Shown piece by piece: positions 7,816 through 15,011 of a stretch of DNA of 15,011 nt. The stretch comes from PGYR01 sp048267165. Its GTDB lineage: Bacteria; Bacteroidota; Ignavibacteria; Kapaibacteriales; UBA2268. The notes beneath the pieces were generated by a model. It was not told the origin of the DNA, searched no databases, and saw only the letters and a program-made list of their open reading frames with translations. Positions within the stretch are counted from its first letter, which is position 1; the number at the start of each line of letters is the position of its first letter. Where the stretch lies: assembly GCA_048267165.1 (NCBI GenBank), contig JBLWYD010000069.1, positions 1 to 15,011 on the forward strand, read 5' to 3'. The translations under genes were made by a program, and so were the position numbers.

Positions 7816-9253
7816 AGTTTTAAAAAATAAAGTACTATTATATACTTTAAGTAGGTATTTAACCTATGGAATACAATTTGTTAATTCATTATTAATAGCC
7901 AAATATTTAGGAGTTTATTATTTAGGGGTATGGGGCTTTATCACTTTAACTTTACAGTATTTATTAAGGTTAAATTTAGGTGTATCTAACGCTACTAATG
8001 CTATTGCATCTATACATAGGTCTGATAATAAATATGTGTCTCAAGTAGTAGGTGTTTCTGTAGTATTGTTGTTAGTTTTATCTTTCGTTATATTACTGAT
8101 GTTTGCTAGTGTTCGGTTTTTTGCTTTTGAGATTGGAGAAAAATACTCTTTTGTAAATTATTTACCTTATGTAGTTATAGTTGCTATTTTAAATCATTTT
8201 AACCTACTTTTTTCAAATATATTTAGAGTTTATGGAAAGTTATTTGCAATAATGGTTAACCAATCACTCTTACCAATAGGAATATTATTGGTTATTTTTT
8301 TTTTTAAAGGAGAAGATTTACTTTGGGCTTTGATTATGGTAAGTGTTATTGCTGCATTTATTAGCTTTTTATTTTTCTTACTAACAAGTCCAGTATCTTT
8401 TAAACCTGTATTTAATTGGGAGTTAGCAAAAAAGATACAGATTAAAGCTACTTATTTGTTTTTATATAATGCATGTTTTTATTTAATACTAATTAGTACA
8501 AGAACATTTATAAGTTCATATTATTCAGTTGAAAATTTTGGGCTTTTTACGTTTTCATTTACTTTAGCAAGTACTGTATTATTGCTCTTTCAATCATTTT
8601 CCTTTCTAATTTTTCCTAAACTGTTGAATAGGTTTTCTAGTAAGTCTAATGAAGAAATAACTTATTTATTAAATGTACTTAGGAAAGGGTATATAACTAT
8701 TACTCATTTTTTTAGCTATATCGTTATTTTGTTGTTCCCTTTCCTAATAAAACTATTTCCTCAATATATATCAACAGTCAACACTTTTGTTATTATAGTT
8801 TTAACCAATGCGTTATACACTAATTCTTTTGGTTATCCAGAGTTGATAATAGCAAAAGAAAAAGAAAAAATGATTAGTTTAATTGCAATATTTGCTTTAA
8901 TATTAAATGTTTTTTTATGTTGTTTTTTTGTGTTTTTTCTTAGGGTTTCATATGAGTATGTAATGTTAGCAACTATGTTTACTTACTTAATTTATATTAT
9001 CAGCTTAGCCCAGTACGGTAGAGGTTTGTTGCTAAAAGGCAAACCTTTAATTAACACATTAAAAGATGTTTTTTCTTTTAAGTGGTTGATACCTTACGTG
9101 TTATGTGTTTTGTTGATGTTTTTGAAGAAAGATAAAGACTGGCTATATATAACTCCTATTTTTATATTTGTCATATTAAATTACAAAGAGTTCATAAATG
9201 TGTTTAATCTCGCAAAAAGTATAGTTCGAAAACCTGATATTATAGATATATAG
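7808..9253 (+). CDS. wzx: Wzx-type lipid-linked oligosaccharide flippase
   Basis: This is a highly hydrophobic 481-residue inner-membrane protein with about 12-14 membrane helices, in line with Wzx/MVF-type flippases that move undecaprenyl-linked units to the periplasmic face. The N-terminal segment (Leu-Ser-Arg-Tyr-Leu-Thr-Tyr-Gly-Ile-Gln-Phe, then Ala-Lys-Tyr-Leu-Gly) is typical of the family, where the Arg/Gln helix is followed by a Leu-Gly turn. There is no ATG in frame before residue 99, far too late, so the likely start is the TTG at 7808, which lies inside the last codons of pseI. Translation is probably coupled to pseI. Its substrate should be a Pse-containing unit, as it directly follows the Pse cassette. 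Confidence 0.88.
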   Translation: MIKVLKNKVLLYTLSRYLTYGIQFVNSLLIAKYLGVYYLGVWGFITLTLQYLLRLNLGVSNATNAIASIHRSDNKYVSQVVGVSVVLLLVLSFVILLMFASVRFFAFEIGEKYSFVNYLPYVVIVAILNHFNLLFSNIFRVYGKLFAIMVNQSLLPIGILLVIFFFKGEDLLWALIMVSVIAAFISFLFFLLTSPVSFKPVFNWELAKKIQIKATYLFLYNACFYLILISTRTFISSYYSVENFGLFTFSFTLASTVLLLFQSFSFLIFPKLLNRFSSKSNEEITYLLNVLRKGYITITHFFSYIVILLFPFLIKLFPQYISTVNTFVIIVLTNALYTNSFGYPELIIAKEKEKMISLIAIFALILNVFLCCFFVFFLRVSYEYVMLATMFTYLIYIISLAQYGRGLLLKGKPLINTLKDVFSFKWLIPYVLCVLLMFLKKDKDWLYITPIFIFVILNYKEFINVFNLAKSIVRKPDIIDI

Positions 9254-9255
9254 CG

Positions 9256-10371
9256 ATGAGAGTCAATAGTATAATTTTAGCATTTTATATGCTTTTAGCA
9301 AGTGTGTATTATTTGTTTAATGATGCTGCTAGGGTTGTTATTTTTGGTTTTTTATTATTGCTAATCTTCTATATTGGAGTTAGAGTTAAAGAAAAAAAAA
9401 TTTTTTTAAAAACGCATAAAAATTTTTTTTTAGTAATGAGTTGTATTTTTGGATACACTCTAATTATTCAGTTAATTAATAATACTTTAACGCCTTTTAC
9501 GATATATTATTTAACGTCCCCAGTATTATCGTATTTTATATTTTCTAATCGTTTTAATACAAGATATATTGTTATTCCTTTTTATATTTTTTGTTCTTAC
9601 CTACTATTGTACTTTCTTCTCCATAAAAACTTAATTGGTGTATTAAATGGTACGGTTAGTGAGAATTATGTTTCTGTTATTCTAATAATGAATATTGTTA
9701 CTTTGTACATTATTAAATATAGACAAAAAGAAGTAATACCAGTTTTGCCAGCTTTATTAGCAGTTATGTTTTCAATATTAGCTATTGGTAGGGCTGGAAT
9801 TTTAACAACATTATTGATTTTTTTGTTGGTTTTATGGCTAAGATTTAAATCTCAAACTCGTTTGGTCAAAATAGCTATTATTGTAGCTATTCTAACTCCA
9901 ATTACCGTATTTACGATTACAAATTGGTATACGATAACCATAATATTTGAGAACATTGAAGTTTTTAGTAAGTTTTCAAAAGGAGGTGTATCTTCGCCAT
10001 CGAGAGGTATTATACAAAGAGCTTATTTGTCCAATATAAATATAACAACCTTTTTTACAGGATATAATTATGAAGATAACTATTGGTTTAAACATTATGG
10101 TTTAAATCCACACAATTCATACATAAGGTTACATTACTTTTCTGGCTTAGCGTTTTTTATTATTATTCCTGTTATAGTATTAAGTTTGATTAAACTAATT
10201 AGAAAAAATATATTTTTCAGTGGTCTTTTTCTGTCAATACTTTTAAGAAGTTACACGGATAGTGTTTTGTTTTTGACTTTATTCGATTATGTTCCAGCTT
10301 TATTTATTATGACTGCCTTATTAGCTAGTGAAACAACGAAAGATAATAGTTTTAATAAACTGAATGACTAA
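9256..10371 (+). CDS. wzy: Wzy-type polysaccharide polymerase (O-antigen ligase/polymerase family)
   Basis: This 371-residue integral membrane protein has about ten hydrophobic helices and one larger periplasmic loop at about 230-292. The loop carries Ser-Arg-Gly (Arg250) and Asn-Pro-His-Asn-Ser-Tyr-Ile (284-290), the latter close to the Pro-His-Asn motif of Wzy/WaaL-type proteins. Gly-Arg-Ala-Gly (178-181) at a helix edge matches the first conserved arginine region of these proteins. Wzy polymerises flipped repeat units at the periplasmic face. It sits two bases after wzx, which supports the call. Wzy proteins are poorly conserved, and a ligase acting on LPS core or protein has the same architecture; the nearby Wzz favours polymerase. 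Confidence 0.78.
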   Translation: MRVNSIILAFYMLLASVYYLFNDAARVVIFGFLLLLIFYIGVRVKEKKIFLKTHKNFFLVMSCIFGYTLIIQLINNTLTPFTIYYLTSPVLSYFIFSNRFNTRYIVIPFYIFCSYLLLYFLLHKNLIGVLNGTVSENYVSVILIMNIVTLYIIKYRQKEVIPVLPALLAVMFSILAIGRAGILTTLLIFLLVLWLRFKSQTRLVKIAIIVAILTPITVFTITNWYTITIIFENIEVFSKFSKGGVSSPSRGIIQRAYLSNINITTFFTGYNYEDNYWFKHYGLNPHNSYIRLHYFSGLAFFIIIPVIVLSLIKLIRKNIFFSGLFLSILLRSYTDSVLFLTLFDYVPALFIMTALLASETTKDNSFNKLND

Positions 10372-10381
10372 GAGTATATAA

Positions 10382-11767
10382 ATGAGAAAAAAAAATGAAA
10401 TTTTAGAAGAAATAAATTTAAAAGAAAAAGAACTTGACTTATATGATTTTAAAGTTCTAGATGTTTCTATTTGGCGTTTAGTTCGTTTTTCTATTAGGGT
10501 TAAAAAGATTAAAGAGTATTGTGTTTATTCTAATAGAACTACTAAGGTTAAGGTTAGTTTGTATGAATTATTAACATCATATTTAAAATCTTTGTTTCAG
10601 TATTTTGGGCTTATTTTTAAAAATTTAAATACACCGTATCTAGTTTTAGCGTTTCCTAGATTAATAAAACAAAAAAACAGTTATTTCGACAAGTTTACAG
10701 ATCCATTAATAGCGCAATCTAATCTTAAAAATAACACATTAGTTTTACAAAGAAATTTAAGTGGTAAACAATTTAAGCCTAGAGAAAATGTAGGGGTAGT
10801 GCATGGTACTTCAGATTTTATAGAATATACTTCTAAAATAATTGGATTGTTCTTGTCTCCAATTTTTTACTTACTTTTTTTTACTAAAATTAATAAACTT
10901 ATCAAAAGAGCTTCTGTATATTTCTCTATATCACGTAAGTATATTTTAATTATTTCGTACAAAACAGCAGAGTTTTGTACTGGTTACTTTTTGGTTAATT
11001 TATTATTAAAGAATTTAAAAATAAAAAAAATATTTTTAGTTAATAGAGCCATTTTTATGCCTTTTATTGCTGTTGCCAAAAAAATGAATATTCAAGTTTA
11101 TGAGTTGCAGCATGGTATTACTCATTCAGAAACAGAATTATATACAGGGGAATATCAAAAAGAAATAGACCCAGACATATTTTTAAATTTTGGTTCCAAG
11201 TGGATTGGGAATCAGTTTTCAGTGCCATTAGAAAAACAAATAAATATTGGTTGGGCATATAATAGTTGGTTACTTACCAAAGTAAATGTAAAAATAAAAA
11301 ACAACTCAGTATTAGTTGTTTCTTCACCTGCTATATCAAATCAAATTATAAAAACAACTCTACAATTAGCAAATAAATACAAAGATTATTTTTTTAACAT
11401 TCGCTTACATCCTCAGGAGGCTTTAAGTAAAAGGCAAAAAGAAATATTAATTAATATACCAAACATATCTGTAGTAGATAATCAAAATGTAGACTCACTA
11501 ATATCTGTTTTAGAACATCAATTTGTTATAGGAGAAAATTCATCTGTGATATACGAAGCTTTAAACTTTGATAAAAGAGTTGGTAAGATAATGTTTAATG
11601 GTTTAGACTCTAAAAATAAATTAGATGATGATATAAATGGGATTGAATATATTTATTCAATAGAAGACTTTGCTTTGTTTTTGTCAAATAGATCAAACAA
11701 GATCAAGGATTCTTCAGGAATATATGATACCTTTGATGTCGAAAAATTTAACAAACTTTTGAAATAA
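10382..11767 (+). CDS. Putative GT-B glycosyltransferase, candidate pseudaminic acid transferase
   Basis: I do not recognise this 461-residue protein as a named family. The N-terminal 220 residues are basic with a few hydrophobic stretches (about 67-80, 153-168). The C-terminal half looks like a GT-B Rossmann half: Tyr-Glu-Leu-Gln-His-Gly at 240-245, Phe-Leu-Asn-Phe-Gly-Ser-Lys-Trp at 267-274, Arg-Leu-His-Pro-Gln-Glu at 341-346, and Gly-Glu-Asn-Ser-Ser-Val-Ile-Tyr-Glu-Ala-Leu at 384-394. A His-Pro motif followed by a Ser-Ser/Thr motif is the shared nucleotide-binding signature of several GT-B sialyltransferases and Kdo transferases that use CMP sugars. It follows wzx/wzy and is the only non-initiating transferase candidate in the window, so I infer that it may use CMP-Pse. 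A polyol-phosphate transferase of the TagF type is an alternative, since those also show a Gln-His-Gly motif. Confidence 0.6.
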   Translation: MRKKNEILEEINLKEKELDLYDFKVLDVSIWRLVRFSIRVKKIKEYCVYSNRTTKVKVSLYELLTSYLKSLFQYFGLIFKNLNTPYLVLAFPRLIKQKNSYFDKFTDPLIAQSNLKNNTLVLQRNLSGKQFKPRENVGVVHGTSDFIEYTSKIIGLFLSPIFYLLFFTKINKLIKRASVYFSISRKYILIISYKTAEFCTGYFLVNLLLKNLKIKKIFLVNRAIFMPFIAVAKKMNIQVYELQHGITHSETELYTGEYQKEIDPDIFLNFGSKWIGNQFSVPLEKQINIGWAYNSWLLTKVNVKIKNNSVLVVSSPAISNQIIKTTLQLANKYKDYFFNIRLHPQEALSKRQKEILINIPNISVVDNQNVDSLISVLEHQFVIGENSSVIYEALNFDKRVGKIMFNGLDSKNKLDDDINGIEYIYSIEDFALFLSNRSNKIKDSSGIYDTFDVEKFNKLLK

Positions 11768-11772
11768 AAAAA

Positions 11773-13680
11773 ATGAAAACAAGAGTATTAGTAACTTGTG
11801 TAGGTTCGGGAGTAGGGCAGTCGGTAGTAGATTCCTTAAATTTAAGTAGGAATTTTTATATTGTAGGATGTGATGGGAATCCAAATGTGTATGCTCATAG
11901 TTTCTGCGACAAATTTTATAAGGTAAAAGGAATATATGAAGATAATTATATTGAAAATATAATAGAAAATGCTCTAACTGAAAAAATACAAATTATTATA
12001 CCAGGTCATGATTATGAGTTGTTTTTGTTTTCAAGTAATATAGATAAGTTTAAGAGTGTAGGTTTGGAAGTTTTAGTTTCAGGAGTAGATGTAATTAAAG
12101 CAAGTAGAAACAAAAAAGATTGGTACAATTATTTTAAGCCTATGGGATGTTCTATAGTGCCTACTTTTGAATTAAAAGAGTTTTTGAAAAATCCTGATTC
12201 ATCAATTTTACCTGCAATTATAAAACCAGCAGGTGGGTCAGCTTCTCAAGGTATTTTCATTATAAATAATTTAGATGAAATCCCTGAAGATATTGAGGAT
12301 GACTTAATTATTCAGCCATATCTTTTTCCAGAAAAATCGGACGATAATTATCAAAAAATAAAAAATATGGTTGACAAAGGTAAATTTCTACAAATGTCAG
12401 AGATTTCCATCCAACTAATTTTTGATAAAAATGCTAAATTTAAAGACATTTTTATTTCTAAAAATGTTTTAAAGAATGGTGTGCCAGTTCATATTGATCC
12501 TATAAAGCCTAAAGAGTTTAAACATTTAGATGAAATAATAAAGTTTGTCCCTGTTTTGGAAGAAAAGGGAGTAAAGGGGCCTGTAAATATACAAGGAAGA
12601 GTTACAGACAAAGGAATTTATTTCTTTGAGATGAATATGAGGTTCACGGGTATTACGGGAAATAGAGCGTTATTTGGTTTTAATGAGGTTGTATATTTAG
12701 TGAATAATTTTTTAGGGAAAGATGCTAAATTAAATGGATATTCATTAAATAGGGTTGGTGTTAGACAAGTAGCTTGTGCAACAATCCCAAAAACTACTGG
12801 AATAAATACAATTACAATTTTGGGCGGAGGAAGTAATATAGGTAAGTATTTTATCAAGAAGAATATAGCTTCAACTCAAAAAATTAACTTGATAGTAAGA
12901 GAATCTTCTATAAACAAATATGAAAAAATGTTTGACGGTTATGATAATGTTCAAATTATAAGTGCGGTCGACGAGTATTTAGATAATTACCTAACGGAGT
13001 CAGATGCATTAATAAACTTTGTGAGCGCTTTAGCTAATACGACAGAAGAAAAAATGTATGAGGCAATAAGATTTATCCAAATATTAATTCCAAGAATAGC
13101 TAAAGCGAAGATTTCGAGAATTGTTAATATTTCATCTCAATCCGTATATAACCAAAAACTAGATGAAGAAAAAACAGAAGAAAATGAAGTTATTGTAGAT
13201 AGATCTTATGCCTTTCAAAAAGTGATGATGGAAGAATTATTTGCATCAATTAATCAATACAATCCGTTGTCAAAGGTAGTTTCATTACGATTAACAAGGG
13301 TTTTAAACCCTAAAGATAAAGAGCAATGTGGTTTTTTTGGAAAAATAATATCAGATTTAAAGAAGGGGAATACTGTTAAAATTCAAACACCTTTAAATAA
13401 AACAAACTTAATTCACATTCACGATGTATCAAGAGCTATTGGTTTTGTATTAAATCAAATGAGTAATTTTGAAGAGCCAGAGATAATTAATGTAGGTGGA
13501 ACAAATATTTCGATGCAAGACTTCTGTAGAGAAGTAGAAAAGACCTTGTCGATAAAAGGTCAAGTAATTTATAGTAAACAGGAGTCAGACAAAATAGTAT
13601 CAATAGTTAATAGTTCAAAGTTTGAGCAATTAGGATGGAAAAGTGAAAAAAGTATAGATGATATTATTAAAGAAATATAG
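11773..13680 (+). CDS. ATP-grasp / short-chain dehydrogenase-epimerase fusion protein
   Basis: This 635-residue protein has two parts. Residues 1-340 resemble carbamoyl-phosphate-synthase-like or PylC-like ATP-grasp ligases: a Val-Gly-Ser-Gly-Val-Gly-Gln-Ser pre-grasp loop at 10-17, a lysine with Gly-rich loop (Lys-Pro-Ala-Gly-Gly-Ser-Ala-Ser-Gln-Gly at 151-160), and the metal site Phe-Phe-Glu-Met-Asn-Met-Arg at 284-290. Residues about 346-635 form an NAD(P)-binding extended dehydrogenase: Gly-Gly-Gly-Ser-Asn-Ile-Gly at 351-357, Ser-Ser-Gln-Ser-Val-Tyr at 454-459 and Tyr479-x-x-x-Lys483. Both active sites look intact. ATP-grasp enzymes join a carboxylate to an amine, so this half might attach an acyl or amino-acid group to an amino sugar; the other half might reduce or epimerise a nucleotide sugar. 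These roles are inferred. I checked for a stop between the halves; the frame is continuous. Confidence 0.75.
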   Translation: MKTRVLVTCVGSGVGQSVVDSLNLSRNFYIVGCDGNPNVYAHSFCDKFYKVKGIYEDNYIENIIENALTEKIQIIIPGHDYELFLFSSNIDKFKSVGLEVLVSGVDVIKASRNKKDWYNYFKPMGCSIVPTFELKEFLKNPDSSILPAIIKPAGGSASQGIFIINNLDEIPEDIEDDLIIQPYLFPEKSDDNYQKIKNMVDKGKFLQMSEISIQLIFDKNAKFKDIFISKNVLKNGVPVHIDPIKPKEFKHLDEIIKFVPVLEEKGVKGPVNIQGRVTDKGIYFFEMNMRFTGITGNRALFGFNEVVYLVNNFLGKDAKLNGYSLNRVGVRQVACATIPKTTGINTITILGGGSNIGKYFIKKNIASTQKINLIVRESSINKYEKMFDGYDNVQIISAVDEYLDNYLTESDALINFVSALANTTEEKMYEAIRFIQILIPRIAKAKISRIVNISSQSVYNQKLDEEKTEENEVIVDRSYAFQKVMMEELFASINQYNPLSKVVSLRLTRVLNPKDKEQCGFFGKIISDLKKGNTVKIQTPLNKTNLIHIHDVSRAIGFVLNQMSNFEEPEIINVGGTNISMQDFCREVEKTLSIKGQVIYSKQESDKIVSIVNSSKFEQLGWKSEKSIDDIIKEI

Positions 13681-13688
13681 TTAATAAA

Positions 13689-14294
13689 ATGTATAAACTT
13701 TTTTTCAAACGAATATTAGATGTGTTGATAGCATCCTTTGCTTTTTTCTGCTTTGTGCCTTTTTTTATAGTAATTTACGCTTTGTTGTATTTTAAAACAG
13801 AAAATGGAGTGTTTTTCAAACAAAAACGACCAGGCTTAAAAAAGAAAATTTTTATTGTTTATAAGTTTAAAACGATGACTGATGAAAAAGATGTTGAAGG
13901 AAATTTATTACCAGATGAACAGAGATTAACAAGTTTAGGTAAGTTTATAAGATCTACCTCTTTAGATGAAATTCCTCAATTACTTAATGTAATAAAAGGA
14001 GATATGTCGCTTATCGGTCCGAGACCATTATTGGTTAAATATTTACCTTTGTACAATGATTTTCAAAATAGGAGGCATGATGTAAAACCAGGAATAACAG
14101 GATGGGCTCAGGTTAATGGTCGAAATACGATTTCATGGAATAAAAAATTTGAATATGATGTGTGGTATGTAGATAATATATCTTTTCTGTTAGACATAAA
14201 GATTTTGTATTTAACTCTTTTAAAAGTTATAAAAAGATCTGATATTAATTCAGAAACAGATGTAACAATGGAAACTTATAAAGGGAATAATTGA
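13689..14294 (+). CDS. PglC-type initiating phosphoglycosyltransferase (bacterial sugar transferase)
   Basis: This enzyme moves a sugar phosphate from a UDP sugar to undecaprenyl phosphate, starting glycan assembly on the cytoplasmic face of the inner membrane. At 201 residues it is the minimal monotopic form, with one re-entrant hydrophobic helix at about 8-34 and no extra N-terminal helices of the WbaP/WcaJ type. Motifs in order: Tyr-Lys-Phe-Lys-Thr-Met at 58-63, the catalytic Asp93-Glu94 in Leu-Asp-Glu-Ile-Pro-Gln-Leu, Gly-Pro-Arg-Pro-Leu at 110-114, and Pro-Gly-Ile-Thr-Gly-Trp-Ala-Gln-Val-Asn-Gly-Arg at 134-145. PglC itself uses UDP-diNAc-bacillosamine. A PglE-like gene six bases downstream suggests a similar substrate here, but related enzymes use QuiNAc, FucNAc or GalNAc. 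Confidence 0.92.
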   Translation: MYKLFFKRILDVLIASFAFFCFVPFFIVIYALLYFKTENGVFFKQKRPGLKKKIFIVYKFKTMTDEKDVEGNLLPDEQRLTSLGKFIRSTSLDEIPQLLNVIKGDMSLIGPRPLLVKYLPLYNDFQNRRHDVKPGITGWAQVNGRNTISWNKKFEYDVWYVDNISFLLDIKILYLTLLKVIKRSDINSETDVTMETYKGNN

Positions 14295-14300
14295 AAAATA

Positions 14301-15011
14301 ATGAAAAATAAAATATGGCTTTCTTCACCACATATGGGGGGAGGCGAACAAAAATATGTACAAGAAGCGTTTGACACCAATTGGGTAGCTCCTTTAGGGC
14401 CCAATGTAAATGGTTTTGAACAAGATTTAGAAGGGTATGTTGGAGAAAAATCAAAAGTAGCTTGTTTAGCTTCTGGGACTTCAGCGTTACATTTAGCATT
14501 AATTTTAGCGGGAGTAAGCAATGGAGATGAAGTATTGTGCCAAAGTATGACCTTTTCAGCATCAGCTAACCCAATTACCTACCAAGGAGCAATACCTGTT
14601 TTTGTAGATAGTGAAAAAGAGACATGGAATATATGTCCAAAAGCGTTAGAAGAAGCTATAGAGGATGGCATTGCAAAAGGGAAAAAGCAAAAAGCAATCA
14701 TTGTAGTGCATTTATACGGAATGCCTGCTAAAATGGATGAAATTGTAGCACTTTCAAAAAAATATGATATAGCCTTAATTGAAGATGCCGCTGAAGCGCT
14801 TGGATCAACCTATAAAGGGCAAAAATGTGGCACGTTCGGTGATTTCGGAATTTTATCATTCAACGGGAATAAAATAATTACTACTTCTGGTGGTGGTGCT
14901 TTGGTGTGTAAAAATGAAGAGGATAAACAAAAATCCATTTTTTTAGCAACCCAAGCACGTGATAGTGCGCCTCATTACCAACATTCACATATAGGATATA
15001 ACTATCGTATG
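14301..15011 (+). CDS. pglE: PglE-type UDP-4-keto-6-deoxy-GlcNAc aminotransferase, 5' part (runs off window)
   Basis: These are the first 237 residues of a DegT/DnrJ/EryC1/StrS aminotransferase, cut by the right edge; the family is usually about 370-390 residues long. The opening (Ser-Ser-Pro-His-Met-Gly-Gly-Gly-Glu, then Trp-Val-Ala-Pro-Leu-Gly-Pro-Asn-Val) is typical of PglE/EpsN enzymes that aminate UDP-4-keto-6-deoxy-GlcNAc toward N,N'-diacetylbacillosamine. The PLP contact Glu-Asp-Ala-Ala-Glu-Ala lies at 161-166, and the Schiff-base lysine is Lys191 in Phe-Asn-Gly-Asn-Lys, followed by Thr-Thr-Ser-Gly-Gly-Gly. Its ATG is six bases after the phosphoglycosyltransferase. The matching retaining 4,6-dehydratase and acetyltransferase (PglF/PglD types) are not in the window and may lie downstream. 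Confidence 0.88.
   Translation, partial: MKNKIWLSSPHMGGGEQKYVQEAFDTNWVAPLGPNVNGFEQDLEGYVGEKSKVACLASGTSALHLALILAGVSNGDEVLCQSMTFSASANPITYQGAIPVFVDSEKETWNICPKALEEAIEDGIAKGKKQKAIIVVHLYGMPAKMDEIVALSKKYDIALIEDAAEALGSTYKGQKCGTFGDFGILSFNGNKIITTSGGGALVCKNEEDKQKSIFLATQARDSAPHYQHSHIGYNYRM

Noticed and set aside
12618..12857. Minus-strand open frame inside the ATP-grasp/dehydrogenase gene
   Set aside because: It is antisense to the metal-binding region of the ATP-grasp half and the linker, with no family features.
14245..14562. Two overlapping minus-strand open frames
   Set aside because: They lie antisense to the end of the phosphoglycosyltransferase and the start of the aminotransferase, both clear genes on the + strand.

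Overview
The window is one stretch of a surface-polysaccharide locus. All the genes lie on the + strand and are packed almost end to end. The DNA is strongly AT-rich, gene starts sit in A-rich leaders with little Shine-Dalgarno signal, and the export gene is a multi-SLBB protein with a hydrophobic C-terminal helix. Together these suggest a Bacteroidota bacterium, probably of the Flavobacteriaceae. That placement is inferred from style, not from any marker gene. I see no rRNA, tRNA, CRISPR array, insertion sequence or phage gene.

Layout: (1) bases 1-1988 hold export and chain-length control: the 3' part of a Wza-type outer-membrane exporter and a Wzz-type two-helix protein. (2) After a 63-base gap, the largest in the window, bases 2053-7815 hold a pseudaminic acid (Pse) cassette in the order pseB, pseC, pseF, pseG, a sugar N-formyltransferase, pseI. 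Most neighbours overlap or touch. No PseH N-acetyltransferase is present, and a formyltransferase lies among the pse genes. (3) Bases 7808-10371 encode a Wzx flippase, with a TTG start inside the end of pseI, and a Wzy-type polymerase. (4) Bases 10382-11767 encode an unfamiliar soluble protein with Gln-His-Gly, His-Pro and Ser-Ser motifs like those of GT-B transferases that use CMP-activated acidic sugars. It is the best candidate for the Pse transferase. (5) Bases 11773-13680 encode an ATP-grasp domain fused to a short-chain dehydrogenase/epimerase domain. (6) Bases 13689-15011 hold a small PglC-type initiating phosphoglycosyltransferase and the 5' part of a PglE-type sugar aminotransferase, which runs off the window.

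Reading them together: the PglC-like enzyme probably loads a first amino sugar onto undecaprenyl phosphate at the inner membrane. The Pse cassette makes CMP-activated Pse, probably carrying N-formyl on nitrogen 7. The candidate transferase adds it, Wzx flips the unit, Wzy polymerises it, Wzz sets chain length, and the SLBB protein helps export if the glycan is a capsule or exopolysaccharide. The least usual parts are the formyl-for-acetyl substitution, the unassigned transferase, and the ATP-grasp/dehydrogenase fusion. The individual families are known; the combination is the interest.
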